From an uncultured Bacteroidales bacterium (GTDB lineage: Bacteria; Bacteroidota; Bacteroidia; Bacteroidales; Paludibacteraceae): a DNA stretch of 64,000 nt. Positions 40,554 through 50,002 of the stretch are shown here, one piece after another (the stretch's first letter is position 1; the number at the start of each line of letters is the position of its first letter). The stretch is from the NCBI GenBank assembly GCA_934728255.1, contig CAKVEC010000010.1, forward strand, positions 1-64,000. The letters are read 5' to 3'. Made by a program: the position numbers and the translations under genes. Below the pieces are notes generated by a model. That model had not been told where the DNA came from and ran no database searches. It saw only the letters and a program-made list of their open reading frames with translations.

Positions 40554-42299
40554 ATGCAAAACTTTTTCTCATTCAAGGACGTGTTCCGTCCTAAACTCTT
40601 TACAGCGATGCGCGGCTACAACAAAGAGCGTTTCCTGCAAGATACCATTGCGGGTATCATTGTAGGCGTGGTTGCCATTCCGCTGGCAATCGCTTTCGGT
40701 ATCTCGTCGGGCGTGGGTCCCACCGAGGGATTGATTACCGCCATTATTGCGGGGTTCATCATCTCGGCTCTCGGTGGCAGCAAAGTGCAGATCGGCGGTC
40801 CTACGGGTGCGTTCATCGTCATCATCTATGGTATCATTCAGGAGCACGGACTCACGGGATTGCTCATTGCCACTATTATGGCAGGCATACTCCTTATTAT
40901 TATGGGTTTATTCAAACTCGGCAGCGTGATCAAGTTTGTCCCCTATCCCGTTATTGTGGGCTTCACGGCGGGTATTGCGCTGACTATTTTCACCACCCAG
41001 ATGAATGACCTTTTCGGTCTCGGTATCACCGATGCGCCCGCCGACTTTGTGCATAAATGGATTTGCTACGGACAGCATTGGCAGGACGTAAACTGGTGGG
41101 CGTTCGGTATCGGTATTCTCTCCATTCTGATTATCATCTTCACCCCGCGGCTTAGCAAAAAGATACCGGGGTCGCTTATCGCCATTATCGTGATGACTCT
41201 GGCGGCGTGGCTGCTGCGCAAGTATGCAGGCGTTACGAATCTGACCACTATTGCCGACCTCTACGAACTGCCCCACGGAATGCCGGCACCGCACCTGCCC
41301 ACTATCGAATTGCAGGAGGGACAGACGCTGCTTATGCTCATTCAAGACCTCTTCCCTGCAGCGTTCACTATCGCTATGCTCGGTGCCATCGAATCGCTGC
41401 TGTCGGCTATGGTGGCAGATGGTGTGATTGGTGACCAGCACAACTCCAACACCGAACTGATTGCACAAGGTATCGCCAATGTGGTCGTGCCGTTCTTTGG
41501 CGGTATTCCCGCTACGGGGGCTATCGCCCGCACGATGACCAATATCAACAACGGCGGTCGCACACCCGTGGCAGGTATCATCCATGCCATTGTACTGCTG
41601 CTCGTGCTGCTATTCCTCGGTACGCTTGTGGGTATGATACCGATGGCTTGCCTGGCTGGCGTATTGGTGATGGTCAGTTACAATATGTCGGGCTGGCGGT
41701 CGTTCCTGTGGCTCGCCAAAGCCCCGAAATCGGACTTTATCGTGATGCTTGTTACCTTCGTGCTGACAGTCATCTTCAATCTCACTATCGCTATTGAGGT
41801 TGGACTGCTGCTGGCGGTCATCCTCTTTATCAAGCGTACCAACGAGGCGACGGTTATCCGTACATTCTCCGACGAACTCGACCCGAGCAAAAACAACGAC
41901 ATCCGTCTCCATGGCGACGACCTCGAGATGCTCCATATCCCACAACATACCGAGGTATATGAGATTGACGGTCCCTATTTCTTCGGTATTGCCAATAAGT
42001 TTGAAGATATTAGCCGCCGAATAGGTATGGATGGACAGAAAGTGCGTATTATTCGTATGCGAAAGGTGTCATTTATCGATTCAACAGGTATTCACAACCT
42101 CGAGCAACTATACCTGCGCACTCAATCGTGTGGTATCCAATTAGTTCTGTCCGGCGTAAACCACCACGTTTTCCACGCTTTAGAAAAAGCGGGTGTAGTC
42201 AAACTCATCGGGCGCGAGAATATACGCGACCATATCAACGGTGCCCTTGCCCGTGCTGCCGAAATAGTAGGCGAAGAGACACCCAAGCACCAAAAATAA
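40554..42299 (+). CDS. SulP-family anion transporter
   Basis: Inner-membrane anion transporter of the SulP/SLC26 family (581 aa): sulfate, bicarbonate or related anions, probably proton- or sodium-driven. The N-terminal signature DTIAGIIVGVVAIPLAIAFGISSGVGPTEGL and the VQIGGPTGAFIVI segment are diagnostic, with 10-12 further membrane helices up to about residue 420. A C-terminal STAS domain follows (about 450-560, VRIIRMRKVSFIDSTGIHNL). Its length resembles BicA-like proteins. No carbonic anhydrase is adjacent, so the substrate is open. A terminator follows at 42338-42374. Confidence 0.92.
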   Translation: MQNFFSFKDVFRPKLFTAMRGYNKERFLQDTIAGIIVGVVAIPLAIAFGISSGVGPTEGLITAIIAGFIISALGGSKVQIGGPTGAFIVIIYGIIQEHGLTGLLIATIMAGILLIIMGLFKLGSVIKFVPYPVIVGFTAGIALTIFTTQMNDLFGLGITDAPADFVHKWICYGQHWQDVNWWAFGIGILSILIIIFTPRLSKKIPGSLIAIIVMTLAAWLLRKYAGVTNLTTIADLYELPHGMPAPHLPTIELQEGQTLLMLIQDLFPAAFTIAMLGAIESLLSAMVADGVIGDQHNSNTELIAQGIANVVVPFFGGIPATGAIARTMTNINNGGRTPVAGIIHAIVLLLVLLFLGTLVGMIPMACLAGVLVMVSYNMSGWRSFLWLAKAPKSDFIVMLVTFVLTVIFNLTIAIEVGLLLAVILFIKRTNEATVIRTFSDELDPSKNNDIRLHGDDLEMLHIPQHTEVYEIDGPYFFGIANKFEDISRRIGMDGQKVRIIRMRKVSFIDSTGIHNLEQLYLRTQSCGIQLVLSGVNHHVFHALEKAGVVKLIGRENIRDHINGALARAAEIVGEETPKHQK

Positions 42300-42337
42300 C
42301 TTTATTGAATAGTAGTTCAAAGGCAACAAATAATAAG

Positions 42338-42374
42338 AAAAAGGCTTCACATTTTATGAAATGCAAGCCTTTTT
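42338..42374 (+). terminator. SulP terminator
   Basis: AAAAAGGCTT (42338-42347) and AAGCCTTTTT (42365-42374), with an inner CATTT/AAATG pairing. Confidence 0.9.
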
Positions 42375-42383
42375 CTGTCTATA

Positions 42384-42415
42384 TTTGACGATATGCACTA
42401 TTTTTTGTAACTTTG
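42384..42415 (+). promoter_or_regulatory. Promoter of acyl-CoA ligase
   Basis: TTTG (42384-42387), 20 bases, TAACTTTG (42408-42415). Confidence 0.85.
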
Positions 42416-42442
42416 CAAATTGTTTATACCAATCAGACTATT

Positions 42443-44350
42443 ATGAAAGAAAGATTGACTATTATCGACTTTGTCGAAAAATACACTGCGGAGTATGCCG
42501 ACCACGTTTTCCTCCGCGAGAAAGTGGACAATGTGTGGACGGAGACTACCTACCGTGAGACCCGCGAACAGGCACATGTGATAGGTGCCGGACTGATGGC
42601 TCTCGGTATGCAAAAAGGTGAGCGTGCCGCCCTCCTTTCGCAAGGACGCAACCTGTGGGTAACGGGCGAACTGGGTATTCTGTACGCCGGCGGCGTGAAT
42701 GTACCGCTCAGTATCAAATTGGAGGAAGCAAGCGATTTGCTTTTCCGTATTCAGCACTCGGACGCACAATACATTATGACTTCGGAGCAGCAACTGCCCA
42801 AAATCCGCAAGATTCTGCCTGAATGCCCAAATGTGAAGTACGTCATCGTCTTCGACACCCTACCCGAGTATCAAGACCGCGAGATTTGCATTACCGATGT
42901 GATGGATAAAGGTCGTGCCTTGTTGGCAGCCGAACCCGAGAAATTCGTGGAACGATACAAATCTGTAGGTCCTGATGATTACGCCAATATCAGTTACACA
43001 TCGGGTACCACGGCAGACCCGAAAGGCATTCTGCTTACCCACCGCAACTATACCGCTAATGTAGAACAGGCACGCTCTATCATCGGCGTTGAGCCCGACG
43101 ATGTGATGCTCATCATTCTGCCGCTTGACCACTGCTTTGCACACGTGGCAGGTTTTTATACGATGATGTCCTACTGCGGCAGTATCGCTACCGTACCCGT
43201 CGGCAAGACGGCTCTGGCAACGCTCAAGAATATACCGCTCTCCATCAAAGAGGTACGCCCAATGGTGATGCTTTCCGTACCCGCACTGGCACGCAATTTC
43301 CGCAAGAGTATCGAGACAAGTATCAAGGCGAAAGGTGTATTTGTAGAAAAACTATACACCTTCGCACTCAACAATGCCATAAAATATAACAAGGAGTACT
43401 GGAACCGTGGCGGTTGCCAGGCATGGCGCAAGCCGCTTGTAAACCTGTTCGACAAATTGATCTTCAAGTCGGTGCGCGAAGGGTTCGGCGGACGAATGAA
43501 ATTCTTTGTGGGCGGTGGTGCACTGCTTGATATTGAGTTGCAACGTTATTTCTGCGCAGTAGGTATGCCTATGTTCCAAGGATACGGTTTGAGCGAGGCG
43601 ACACCTATCATCTGTGCCAACTCTACAGGACACGCCATCTTCGGTTCGAGTGGGCGCATCGTGTCCGACCTCGATTTGAGGATTTGCGATGCCGAAGGTA
43701 ATATCGTACCCGATGGCGAGCGCGGCGAGATTGTTATCAAAGGCGAGAACGTGATGGCAGGTTATTGGAAGAATCCGGAGGCTACCGCTAAGACCATTGT
43801 GGACGGATGGTTGCACACGGGCGATATGGGATACGTAACGAAGAAACACCCCGGATACTTATGGGTGGTTGGTCGTTTCAAATCACTTCTCATCAGTGCC
43901 GACGGCGAGAAATACAGTCCCGAAGGCTTTGAAGACGGACTGACCGACGGCAGCAAGTACGTGGAGCAGGTAGTTTTGCACAATAACCAGAACCCATACA
44001 CCATGGTGCTGATTGTCCCTGCCAAGGAAACATTGCGCGAATATGCCAAGTCGAAAGGGCTTGACCCGAAAACCGATGAGGGCAAACGGGTAATGCTCCA
44101 AAAGATACAGGACGAGATTGACTCTTACCGCAAAGGCGGCAAGCATTTTGGCGAGTTCCCCGAGGTATGGTTGCCCAAAGCGGTGGCTGTACTGCCCGAA
44201 GCATTCACGGAGCAGAACCATATGGTAAACTCTACGATGAAGATTGTCCGCGGAAAAGTGGAGCAACACTATCAGGACCGTATCGACTACGCTTATACTC
44301 CCGAGGGGCGCGACCTATTCAACCCGAAGAATATGGCTTCCCTCGACTAA
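42443..44350 (+). CDS. AMP-binding acyl-CoA ligase
   Basis: Long-chain fatty acid-CoA ligase family protein (635 aa), which forms acyl-AMP and then acyl-CoA. The ATP-binding P-loop YTSGTTADPKG is at residues 185-195, A5 motif YGLSEATPII near 380, the A7 region GWLHTGDMGYVTKKHPG near 458 and the hinge A8 VVGRFKSLLISADGEKYSPE near 478. The long insertion and the ending resemble Bacteroidota long-chain ligases. ATG 42443 is used because the upstream in-frame start lies in the promoter. The gene is monocistronic, flanked by two terminators. Confidence 0.9.
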   Translation: MKERLTIIDFVEKYTAEYADHVFLREKVDNVWTETTYRETREQAHVIGAGLMALGMQKGERAALLSQGRNLWVTGELGILYAGGVNVPLSIKLEEASDLLFRIQHSDAQYIMTSEQQLPKIRKILPECPNVKYVIVFDTLPEYQDREICITDVMDKGRALLAAEPEKFVERYKSVGPDDYANISYTSGTTADPKGILLTHRNYTANVEQARSIIGVEPDDVMLIILPLDHCFAHVAGFYTMMSYCGSIATVPVGKTALATLKNIPLSIKEVRPMVMLSVPALARNFRKSIETSIKAKGVFVEKLYTFALNNAIKYNKEYWNRGGCQAWRKPLVNLFDKLIFKSVREGFGGRMKFFVGGGALLDIELQRYFCAVGMPMFQGYGLSEATPIICANSTGHAIFGSSGRIVSDLDLRICDAEGNIVPDGERGEIVIKGENVMAGYWKNPEATAKTIVDGWLHTGDMGYVTKKHPGYLWVVGRFKSLLISADGEKYSPEGFEDGLTDGSKYVEQVVLHNNQNPYTMVLIVPAKETLREYAKSKGLDPKTDEGKRVMLQKIQDEIDSYRKGGKHFGEFPEVWLPKAVAVLPEAFTEQNHMVNSTMKIVRGKVEQHYQDRIDYAYTPEGRDLFNPKNMASLD

Positions 44351-44368
44351 GAAGAAAAGTGGACAAAC

Positions 44369-44403
44369 AAAAAGCAGACACCCGCAAGTGCCTGCTTTTT
44401 TTT
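44369..44403. terminator. Bidirectional terminator
   Basis: AAAAAGCAGACA (44369-44380) pairs with TGCCTGCTTTTT (44389-44400) with one mismatch. Each strand has a T-run, so it can stop the acyl-CoA ligase gene (+) and the AlkD-like gene (-). Confidence 0.85.
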
Positions 44404-44414
44404 ATATTTTCTTA

Positions 44415-45101
44415 TCACCGAAGAGTCTTCAGGTAAGTCTTGTGGTCATCGCTGATACGGTAACTCTCCACTGCTTTTTGAATGGTCTTGCGGTGCATCC
44501 AATCGCAGAGGCGATGCTGCTCTATATATGGTAAAGCGGCTTCGTACTGCTTTGCCAAGGCGGTAGCAAAATACCACGCTACCCCCATACGCACATAGTA
44601 GTGGTCGCTCTCTATGGAAGCCACACGTGCCAATAGTTCGGGGCGGAACAATTTGTCCAGAAAATGCGTCATCAGCATATTCACGCCAAAGCGGATGGTG
44701 TAGGGTTCGGTGCTTCCCACCCATTGCAGACAGTCGATCAGGAGCCTGTCGGGTTGTTGTTTGGCGGCAATGCGGAAAGCCCGCGGTTGCACAAGGTCGC
44801 ACGTAGCCCAGTTGTCCACAAAGGGCAACCATTGGTTCAATAGCGCAATGGTCTTGTCGTAGTCTTTCTCCTCACAGAGAATCAAACCATGCAGAGTATT
44901 CTCGTCGTAGTACTCGTGCGGAAGGGTGCGCATAAACGCCTCTATACCGGGGTGTTTGGCAAGTTGCTTTGCCAGACGGCGCATAGCAGGCATACGCACG
45001 CCTATGATTTTCTCCGGTGGCAACGTGGGTATCAGACTGCTATGAAACTGCCGGTACTGCTTGTCTTGCAATGCAAAGAGTTGCTGTTGTATTTCGGTCA
45101 T
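44415..45101 (-). CDS. AlkD-like DNA alkylation repair protein
   Basis: HEAT-repeat DNA glycosylase-like protein (228 aa) of the AlkD/DNA alkylation repair family, which excises bulky or cationic alkylated bases. Typical segments are IIGVRMPAMRRLAKQLAKH near residue 33, LPFVDNWATCDLVQPRAF near 91 and YVRMGVAWYFATALAKQYEAALPYI near 165. MTEIQQQLFALQDKQYRQFHSSLIP is the normal N-terminus, so the ATG at 45101 is used rather than the longer frame. It shares the terminator at 44369-44403 with the convergent ligase gene. The region upstream contains an 11-bp-type repeat word (TTATCCTTAGGGAAA near 45111). Confidence 0.88.
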   Translation of the reverse strand: MTEIQQQLFALQDKQYRQFHSSLIPTLPPEKIIGVRMPAMRRLAKQLAKHPGIEAFMRTLPHEYYDENTLHGLILCEEKDYDKTIALLNQWLPFVDNWATCDLVQPRAFRIAAKQQPDRLLIDCLQWVGSTEPYTIRFGVNMLMTHFLDKLFRPELLARVASIESDHYYVRMGVAWYFATALAKQYEAALPYIEQHRLCDWMHRKTIQKAVESYRISDDHKTYLKTLR

Positions 45102-45293
45102 AAAACGGCTTATCCTTAGGGAAAGAACAGGGAATATATAAACAAACGTGAGTTCGAAATAAAGGCTCCTATGCCGCAAGCGGCAAGAAATCTAAGTAAA
45201 TCGTTGTTCTTGCAGCCATAAATTGCAATAAATCTTATTCACCTACGGCGGCAAAGTGAAACAATTAGGCTATATCGAACCGGCGTTAAACAG

Positions 45294-45331
45294 AAGAGGT
45301 TGCCTAACATACATTAGACAGCCTCTTTTTT
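45294..45331. terminator. Hairpin downstream of M3 peptidase
   Basis: AAGAGGTTG-CTAA (from 45294) pairs with TTAG-CA-CCTCTT (to 45327), followed on the plus strand by TTTT. It lies just past the stop of the minus-strand M3 gene and may work in both directions. Confidence 0.65.
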
Positions 45332-45347
45332 GTATGGATATATGCGT

Positions 45348-47510
45348 TTACTTGATGGTGATGGCTTTGATACCATCGCGCTCAAGAAGGGCATTGATGG
45401 TGGGTTCGCCGCCGCGGAAACGTTTGTACAAGTCCATTGCGGGTTCGGTACCGCCACGCTCCAAGATGTTCTTGCGGAAGAGTTCCGCCGACTTCTTGTC
45501 GAAGATCGTACCGCCCTTCTTCTCAGCAGCCGCCTTGAATACGGAGAATGCGTCTGCATCAAGCAATTCTGACCATTTGTAACTGTAGTAGCCTGCTGCG
45601 TATCCGCCCGAGAAAATATGGGTAAAAGCAGTCTCCATCTGTGTGCCGCATACGTTGGGTACTACGCGTACCTGTTCCATAGCGTCGTTGCCGAACTTGA
45701 TAACCGCCTCCTCGGTAGTAAGGTCGGCAGGTACGGTGAAAGGCTCGGTAAGCGTATGCCAAGCCATATCGAGATAGCCGAATGAGAGTTGGCGCACGCA
45801 AGCATACGCTGCATGATAGTTGTTGGAAGCCTTGATCTTGTCAATCAGTTCTTGTGGCATCTTCTCGCCGGTCTGATAGTGCTTGGCAAAGGTGTCGAGG
45901 AACTCTTTCTCGCCGAGGAAGTTCTCGTTGAACTGCGAAGGCAACTCTACGAAATCGCGCGGCACGCTGGTGCCCGACAGAGCCGAGTATTGGCAGCGGG
46001 TGAGCATACCATGCAAGCCGTGTCCGAACTCGTGGAGGAAAGTCTCCACCTCATCGTATGTGAAGAGAGCCGGTTTGTCGGCTGTGGGGCGGGTAAAGTT
46101 CATCACATTGACGATATGCGGACGGTGGTCGGTTTTGCCGTCGCGGTATTGCGGCTGGAAATCGTTCATCCATGCACCGCCGCGCTTGCCGTCCCGCGGG
46201 TGGAAGTCGGCATAGTAAACCGCCAGGTATTTGCCCTTTTCGTCAAACACCTCGTAGGCTTTCACTTCGGGGTTGTAAACGGGGATGTTCTTGTTCTCTT
46301 TGAAGGTAATGCCGTAGAGACGTTTTGCCAAACCGAAGACACCTTGGATAACCGCCTCTTTCTCAAAGTACGGACGGAGGTCATCATCGGAGATGGCGTA
46401 TTTCTCGTTTTTCAGTTTCTTGGAATAGTAACTCCAGTCCCATGGTTGGATGGTGGCATAGAAACCGTGTGCGGTAGCGAACTGCTGCAGTTCTTCCACT
46501 TCGGCACGTGCGGCGGGCATATAACTGTCGCGTAGTTGGTCAAGCAACTGATAGACCTTTTCGGGGGTTTCCGCCATCGTCTTGTGGAGCGATTTCTCGG
46601 CGTAGGTCTTTTTGCCAAACAGGTTGGCAAGAGCCAAACGGGTATTTACAATGTCAATGATAACCTGCGTGTTGTCGTACTCGCCGCCGATACAACGGCT
46701 GTTGTAGGCGGTGTACAACTCACGACGGATGTCACGGTTGTCCAAATCCTGCATTACGGGAATATAAGTGGTGGGTTTGAGGTTGAGCAACCAGCCTTCC
46801 AGCCCTTTCTTCTCAGCGTTGTCGCGCAGGATAGCCTTGGTGTCGTCGTTCAGACCGGCAAGCAGCGACTCGTCGGTAAGGAGCATAGACCATGCATTCG
46901 TGGCACGGAGCACGTTCTGCCCGTAGAGAAGGGTCAGTTGGCTCAGTTTGGAGGACAACTCGCGGTAGGTCTCCTTGTCCTCGGGACTTAGGTTAGCCCC
47001 GTTGTTGGCAAACGACTCATAGATGTCGTCCAACAGTTTGGCTTGCTCTTTGGTCAGTTTGAGTTTGTCTTTCTGGTCGTACACGGCCTTGATTCGTTTG
47101 AAAAGTCCCTCGTTGAGACGGATGTTTGCCGAGTACTCCGACATCTTGGGGGTCAGTGCTGTCTCAATGCTGTCAAGGGTTTCGTTGGTGTCCGAGTTGG
47201 TCAGGTTGTAGAAGCACCCTGCTACGAGCGAGAGCAGATGACCCGACTTCTCGTACGCCTCGATGGTGTTCTTGTAGGTCGGGGCTTCAGGGTTGTTTAC
47301 GATTGCATCAATCTCTGCCAATCCCTGGCGCATACCCTCCTCAAAAGCGGGCATATAATGCTCCGGGCGGATCTCGTTGAAGGGATATGTACCGTGTGGC
47401 GTTTTCCATTCTTTCTCGTGGAAGAACGGATTGTCTGCATTAGCAGCAGGGGCAGCCATAGCCGCCAAAGTTGTTCCGGCAATAGCCATAGTCATCAGTA
47501 GTTTTTTCAT
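45348..47510 (-). CDS. M3-family metallopeptidase (Dcp-like), exported
   Basis: Zinc oligopeptidase of the M3 family (720 aa), closest in pattern to peptidyl-dipeptidase Dcp. The catalytic H493-E494-F-G-H497 motif sits in ETFLHEFGHGLHGML, and the N-terminal NPFFHEKEWKTPHGTYPFNEIRPEHYMPAFEEG is typical. Unlike cytosolic Dcp it has a signal peptide (MKKLLMTMAIAGTTLAAMAAPAANA), so it should act in the periplasm or outside. It starts 36 bases after the CHU_C gene with no promoter between, so the two are probably co-transcribed. Confidence 0.93.
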   Translation of the reverse strand: MKKLLMTMAIAGTTLAAMAAPAANADNPFFHEKEWKTPHGTYPFNEIRPEHYMPAFEEGMRQGLAEIDAIVNNPEAPTYKNTIEAYEKSGHLLSLVAGCFYNLTNSDTNETLDSIETALTPKMSEYSANIRLNEGLFKRIKAVYDQKDKLKLTKEQAKLLDDIYESFANNGANLSPEDKETYRELSSKLSQLTLLYGQNVLRATNAWSMLLTDESLLAGLNDDTKAILRDNAEKKGLEGWLLNLKPTTYIPVMQDLDNRDIRRELYTAYNSRCIGGEYDNTQVIIDIVNTRLALANLFGKKTYAEKSLHKTMAETPEKVYQLLDQLRDSYMPAARAEVEELQQFATAHGFYATIQPWDWSYYSKKLKNEKYAISDDDLRPYFEKEAVIQGVFGLAKRLYGITFKENKNIPVYNPEVKAYEVFDEKGKYLAVYYADFHPRDGKRGGAWMNDFQPQYRDGKTDHRPHIVNVMNFTRPTADKPALFTYDEVETFLHEFGHGLHGMLTRCQYSALSGTSVPRDFVELPSQFNENFLGEKEFLDTFAKHYQTGEKMPQELIDKIKASNNYHAAYACVRQLSFGYLDMAWHTLTEPFTVPADLTTEEAVIKFGNDAMEQVRVVPNVCGTQMETAFTHIFSGGYAAGYYSYKWSELLDADAFSVFKAAAEKKGGTIFDKKSAELFRKNILERGGTEPAMDLYKRFRGGEPTINALLERDGIKAITIK

Positions 47511-47546
47511 ATTGATTGTATATTGTTTATCAAATCGTCCAAAAGA

Positions 47547-48878
47547 TTATTTCCCTCGGATGAGGTTGATGTCGCCGGAGAGTTGATAGATACCTATGGC
47601 GGCATCGGAGGCGTTGTTCTTGGCTTTGGTGTATTTGATTTTGGAGGTGTATCGCGCATTGGGGGCGGCATCGGTGCCCAAAGCCCGGATGACATAGAAA
47701 TAGGCTCCCTCGGCAGCAGGGCGACCGTTGATAGTGCCGTCCCAACCTTTGGCAGGGTCTGTCCATTCATAGACCAGTTTGCCCCAACGGTTATACACCC
47801 AACAATGGAATTCTTTGATAGAACGGTACAGCACGCGGAACTCGTCGTTCTTGCCGTCCCCATTGGGGGTGAATACATTCGGAACTAATAGTTGCGATTC
47901 GCTGACGGCGATGGTTACCTCGGTAGAATCCTGCTCGCAATCGGGGTCTTCCGTATCCTGACAAGGGCATGTGGCATTGCTGATAGTGCTGACCACGCGG
48001 TACGAACCTGGTTCGCTGAATGTGTAGCGGTGCTCTTCGTCGGTGCGGGTAACAATCAGTTGTGTACCCTTGTAGATAGTCCACGAGAAATAATCCACGG
48101 CTGGCGTGGGGTTGGCTTTGAAAAGCACATCTATTGGCGCAGAGCCGGTCAGAACGGAAGCATCGGTAGGTCTGTCCACTTCGTTTTCCATTTCCGTACC
48201 ACGGACTGTGGTCTGCGTGGTGGGCATAGACTTGACCGCTATGGGGTTAGTCAAAGTGATACAAACAGAATCCTGCTCCAAGCCGAGTTGTGCGGCTATA
48301 GGTTCGTAGCACAAGCAGATGTCGGTTGCCTTATAGATAGCAGGCAGGGTATATTCGCCGAGATGAAAAGTTTGGTCGGAAAGCACGACCGCCGAGTCCT
48401 GCCATTGCAGGTCTGTCGAGTTCCAACCGAGGTCAGTGTATGACATGGAACACGTGCGCGGGAGTGTGCGCATACCCGCAGGCGAGCGGTAGGTCATCTC
48501 CGGTAGCGTACCCGATACGGTCAGCGATGTATTGCGGCAGTAGGGGGTTACTTCCAAAGCAATGTCCTGCGGACGATAGTCGGCATAGGAGAAAACGTAG
48601 AAATAGTCGCGTGTACCGCCTGTTTCCACATAGTATCCGCCATTGTCGAGGAATACATCTGCCGTATTGGATTGTGCCAAAGTACCGTCGGTTTTGTACC
48701 AATCGACGGGCGTACCATCCTTGGTGCGCATAGCGATTTCTTCGGCAAAGACAAATATGGTATCACCTTGATTGACAGTCTGTATTGCCGTGCCGACGCA
48801 CTCCACACGGAGGGCAAAACCCGGAACGGAAAGAAGCAACAACAGACCGGATATAGATTTTCGAATATATTCAAACAT
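47547..48878 (-). CDS. Secreted protein with CHU_C (T9SS type B) C-terminus
   Basis: Exported protein of 443 aa with an N-terminal signal peptide (SISGLLLLLSVPGFALRV) and, at residues about 340-430, the gliding-motility-associated C-terminal domain: VPNVFTPNGDGKNDEFRV, FHCWVYNRWGKLVYEW and GWDGTINGRPAAEGAYFYVIRA. This domain acts as a type IX secretion (type B) sorting signal in Bacteroidota. The middle part has Ig/PKD-like strands (NPTPAVDYFSWTIYKGTQ, YTFSEPGSYRVVSTISNATC). The function of the passenger is unknown. The promoter is at 48903-48934. Confidence 0.88.
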   Translation of the reverse strand: MFEYIRKSISGLLLLLSVPGFALRVECVGTAIQTVNQGDTIFVFAEEIAMRTKDGTPVDWYKTDGTLAQSNTADVFLDNGGYYVETGGTRDYFYVFSYADYRPQDIALEVTPYCRNTSLTVSGTLPEMTYRSPAGMRTLPRTCSMSYTDLGWNSTDLQWQDSAVVLSDQTFHLGEYTLPAIYKATDICLCYEPIAAQLGLEQDSVCITLTNPIAVKSMPTTQTTVRGTEMENEVDRPTDASVLTGSAPIDVLFKANPTPAVDYFSWTIYKGTQLIVTRTDEEHRYTFSEPGSYRVVSTISNATCPCQDTEDPDCEQDSTEVTIAVSESQLLVPNVFTPNGDGKNDEFRVLYRSIKEFHCWVYNRWGKLVYEWTDPAKGWDGTINGRPAAEGAYFYVIRALGTDAAPNARYTSKIKYTKAKNNASDAAIGIYQLSGDINLIRGK

Positions 48879-48902
48879 ACCTAATATACCATTTTACGTG
48901 TG

Positions 48903-48934
48903 CAAAGGTACAACAAAAAAGCCATAATTGCAAG
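48903..48934 (-). promoter_or_regulatory. Promoter of the CHU_C-M3 operon
   Basis: On the minus strand CTTG (48934-48931), 20 bases, TACCTTTG (48910-48903). Confidence 0.75.
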
Positions 48935-48980
48935 TATTGGACAAAAAACACTATCAAAGAGGGATAATATGTAATGAAAA

Positions 48981-49100
48981 TATGCAGAATATGCACAAAC
49001 ATAGTGCATATTCTGCATAAAAACATGGCGTAAAAGCGGCTTATCCTCCAATTCTTTCTACGTCCTTTCTACGTCCTTTCTACGTAATCGGTATTATGGA
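48981..49100 (-). repeat. ACGTAGAAAGG element, copy 3
   Basis: Read on the minus strand: TAATACCGATT, three 11-base units (ACGTAGAAAGG, ACGTAGAAAGG, ACGTAGAAAGA), AATTGGAG, GATAAGCCGCTTTTA, then a perfect 15-bp hairpin (arms 48982-48996 and 49004-49018). The order matches copy 1 at 6825-6943. The flank up to 49175 holds further TATGCA-rich inverted repeats and no gene. Confidence 0.75.
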
Positions 49101-49175
49101 GGTACGGAAATTGCATATTATGCATATTTCCTGCATATGTATTATGTATGCATAGCACATGTGTGTGTTACAATC

Positions 49176-49976
49176 TTACAATTTTTCGCCGAGGTGGCGT
49201 GCCAGGGAGAACTGGAATTCCAATCCTCCGCCTTCGCGGTTGAGGGCGGTGATGGTGCCGCCATGGAACTGTACGGCGTGTTTGACAATGGACAAGCCTA
49301 AGCCCGTGCCGCCGAGTTTGCGGCTGCGCCCTTTGTCCACGCGGTAGAAACGCTCGAAGAGGTGCGGCAGACACTCGGGCGGGACACCCGGACCATTGTC
49401 ATAGACCGAGAAATAGATATAACTCGGTGCCTGTCCTGTACAATCAATATGTATCTGTACGCCTTTGCCTACATGGCTGAGCGAGTTATCCACGATGTTG
49501 CGGAAGATAGAGTAGAGCAGGGTATAGTTGCCGGAAATGATGATATGATCCGGTACGGAATAGGTGATTTTCGCCCCGAGTTCTTCCACACGCGGCGTAA
49601 CATCCTCCACCACATTCTTGACCACCGAACTGAGTTCCAATTCCAAACGGTCGTACAGTTGGGTGTTGAGATCGAGTTTGTTGAGCATTGAGATGTCCTC
49701 TACCAGGTTGCTCAGCCGCCCTGCCTGCTGGTAGGCACGCTCCAGAAACTCATGCTGCTGTTGGGCATCCATATCGGGGTGGAGCAGGATGGTTTCCAAT
49801 GCACCGAGAATACTTGCAACGGGCGTTTTGAGTTCGTGGGAGATGTTTTGTGTCAGTTCGAGACGCTGCTGTTCGCGCGCTTTCATCACGCGGCGTTCGC
49901 TCCACTGGTGGTAGATGATAAAACTCAGTCCGCCCAACAGGACGAGGCAGACGATGATGGTGATAGTGATGGTCAT
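49176..49976 (-). CDS. Sensor histidine kinase (PhoR-like)
   Basis: Compact membrane histidine kinase (266 aa). One N-terminal membrane helix (ITITIIVCLVLLGGLSFIIY) is followed directly by the DHp domain with the phosphorylated H47 in QNISHELKTPVASILGAL. The HATPase domain has the N box NIVDNSLSHVGKG, G1 DNGPGVPPE and G2 GGTGLGLSIVKH. There is no sizeable sensor domain, so the signal may come through a partner protein. The start at 49976 is chosen because the longer frame translates a 9-bp repeat and overlaps the response regulator gene. It follows the response regulator by 113 bases. Phosphate sensing is inferred from the divergent Pit gene. Confidence 0.88.
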   Translation of the reverse strand: MTITITIIVCLVLLGGLSFIIYHQWSERRVMKAREQQRLELTQNISHELKTPVASILGALETILLHPDMDAQQQHEFLERAYQQAGRLSNLVEDISMLNKLDLNTQLYDRLELELSSVVKNVVEDVTPRVEELGAKITYSVPDHIIISGNYTLLYSIFRNIVDNSLSHVGKGVQIHIDCTGQAPSYIYFSVYDNGPGVPPECLPHLFERFYRVDKGRSRKLGGTGLGLSIVKHAVQFHGGTITALNREGGGLEFQFSLARHLGEKL

Positions 49977-50002
49977 ATTGATAGTTGATAGTTTTTTTAT
50001 AA

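Noticed and set aside
45256..45582. Plus-strand ORF of 108 codons overlapping the M3 peptidase end
   Set aside because: Antisense to the conserved peptidase C-terminus and crossing a terminator hairpin.
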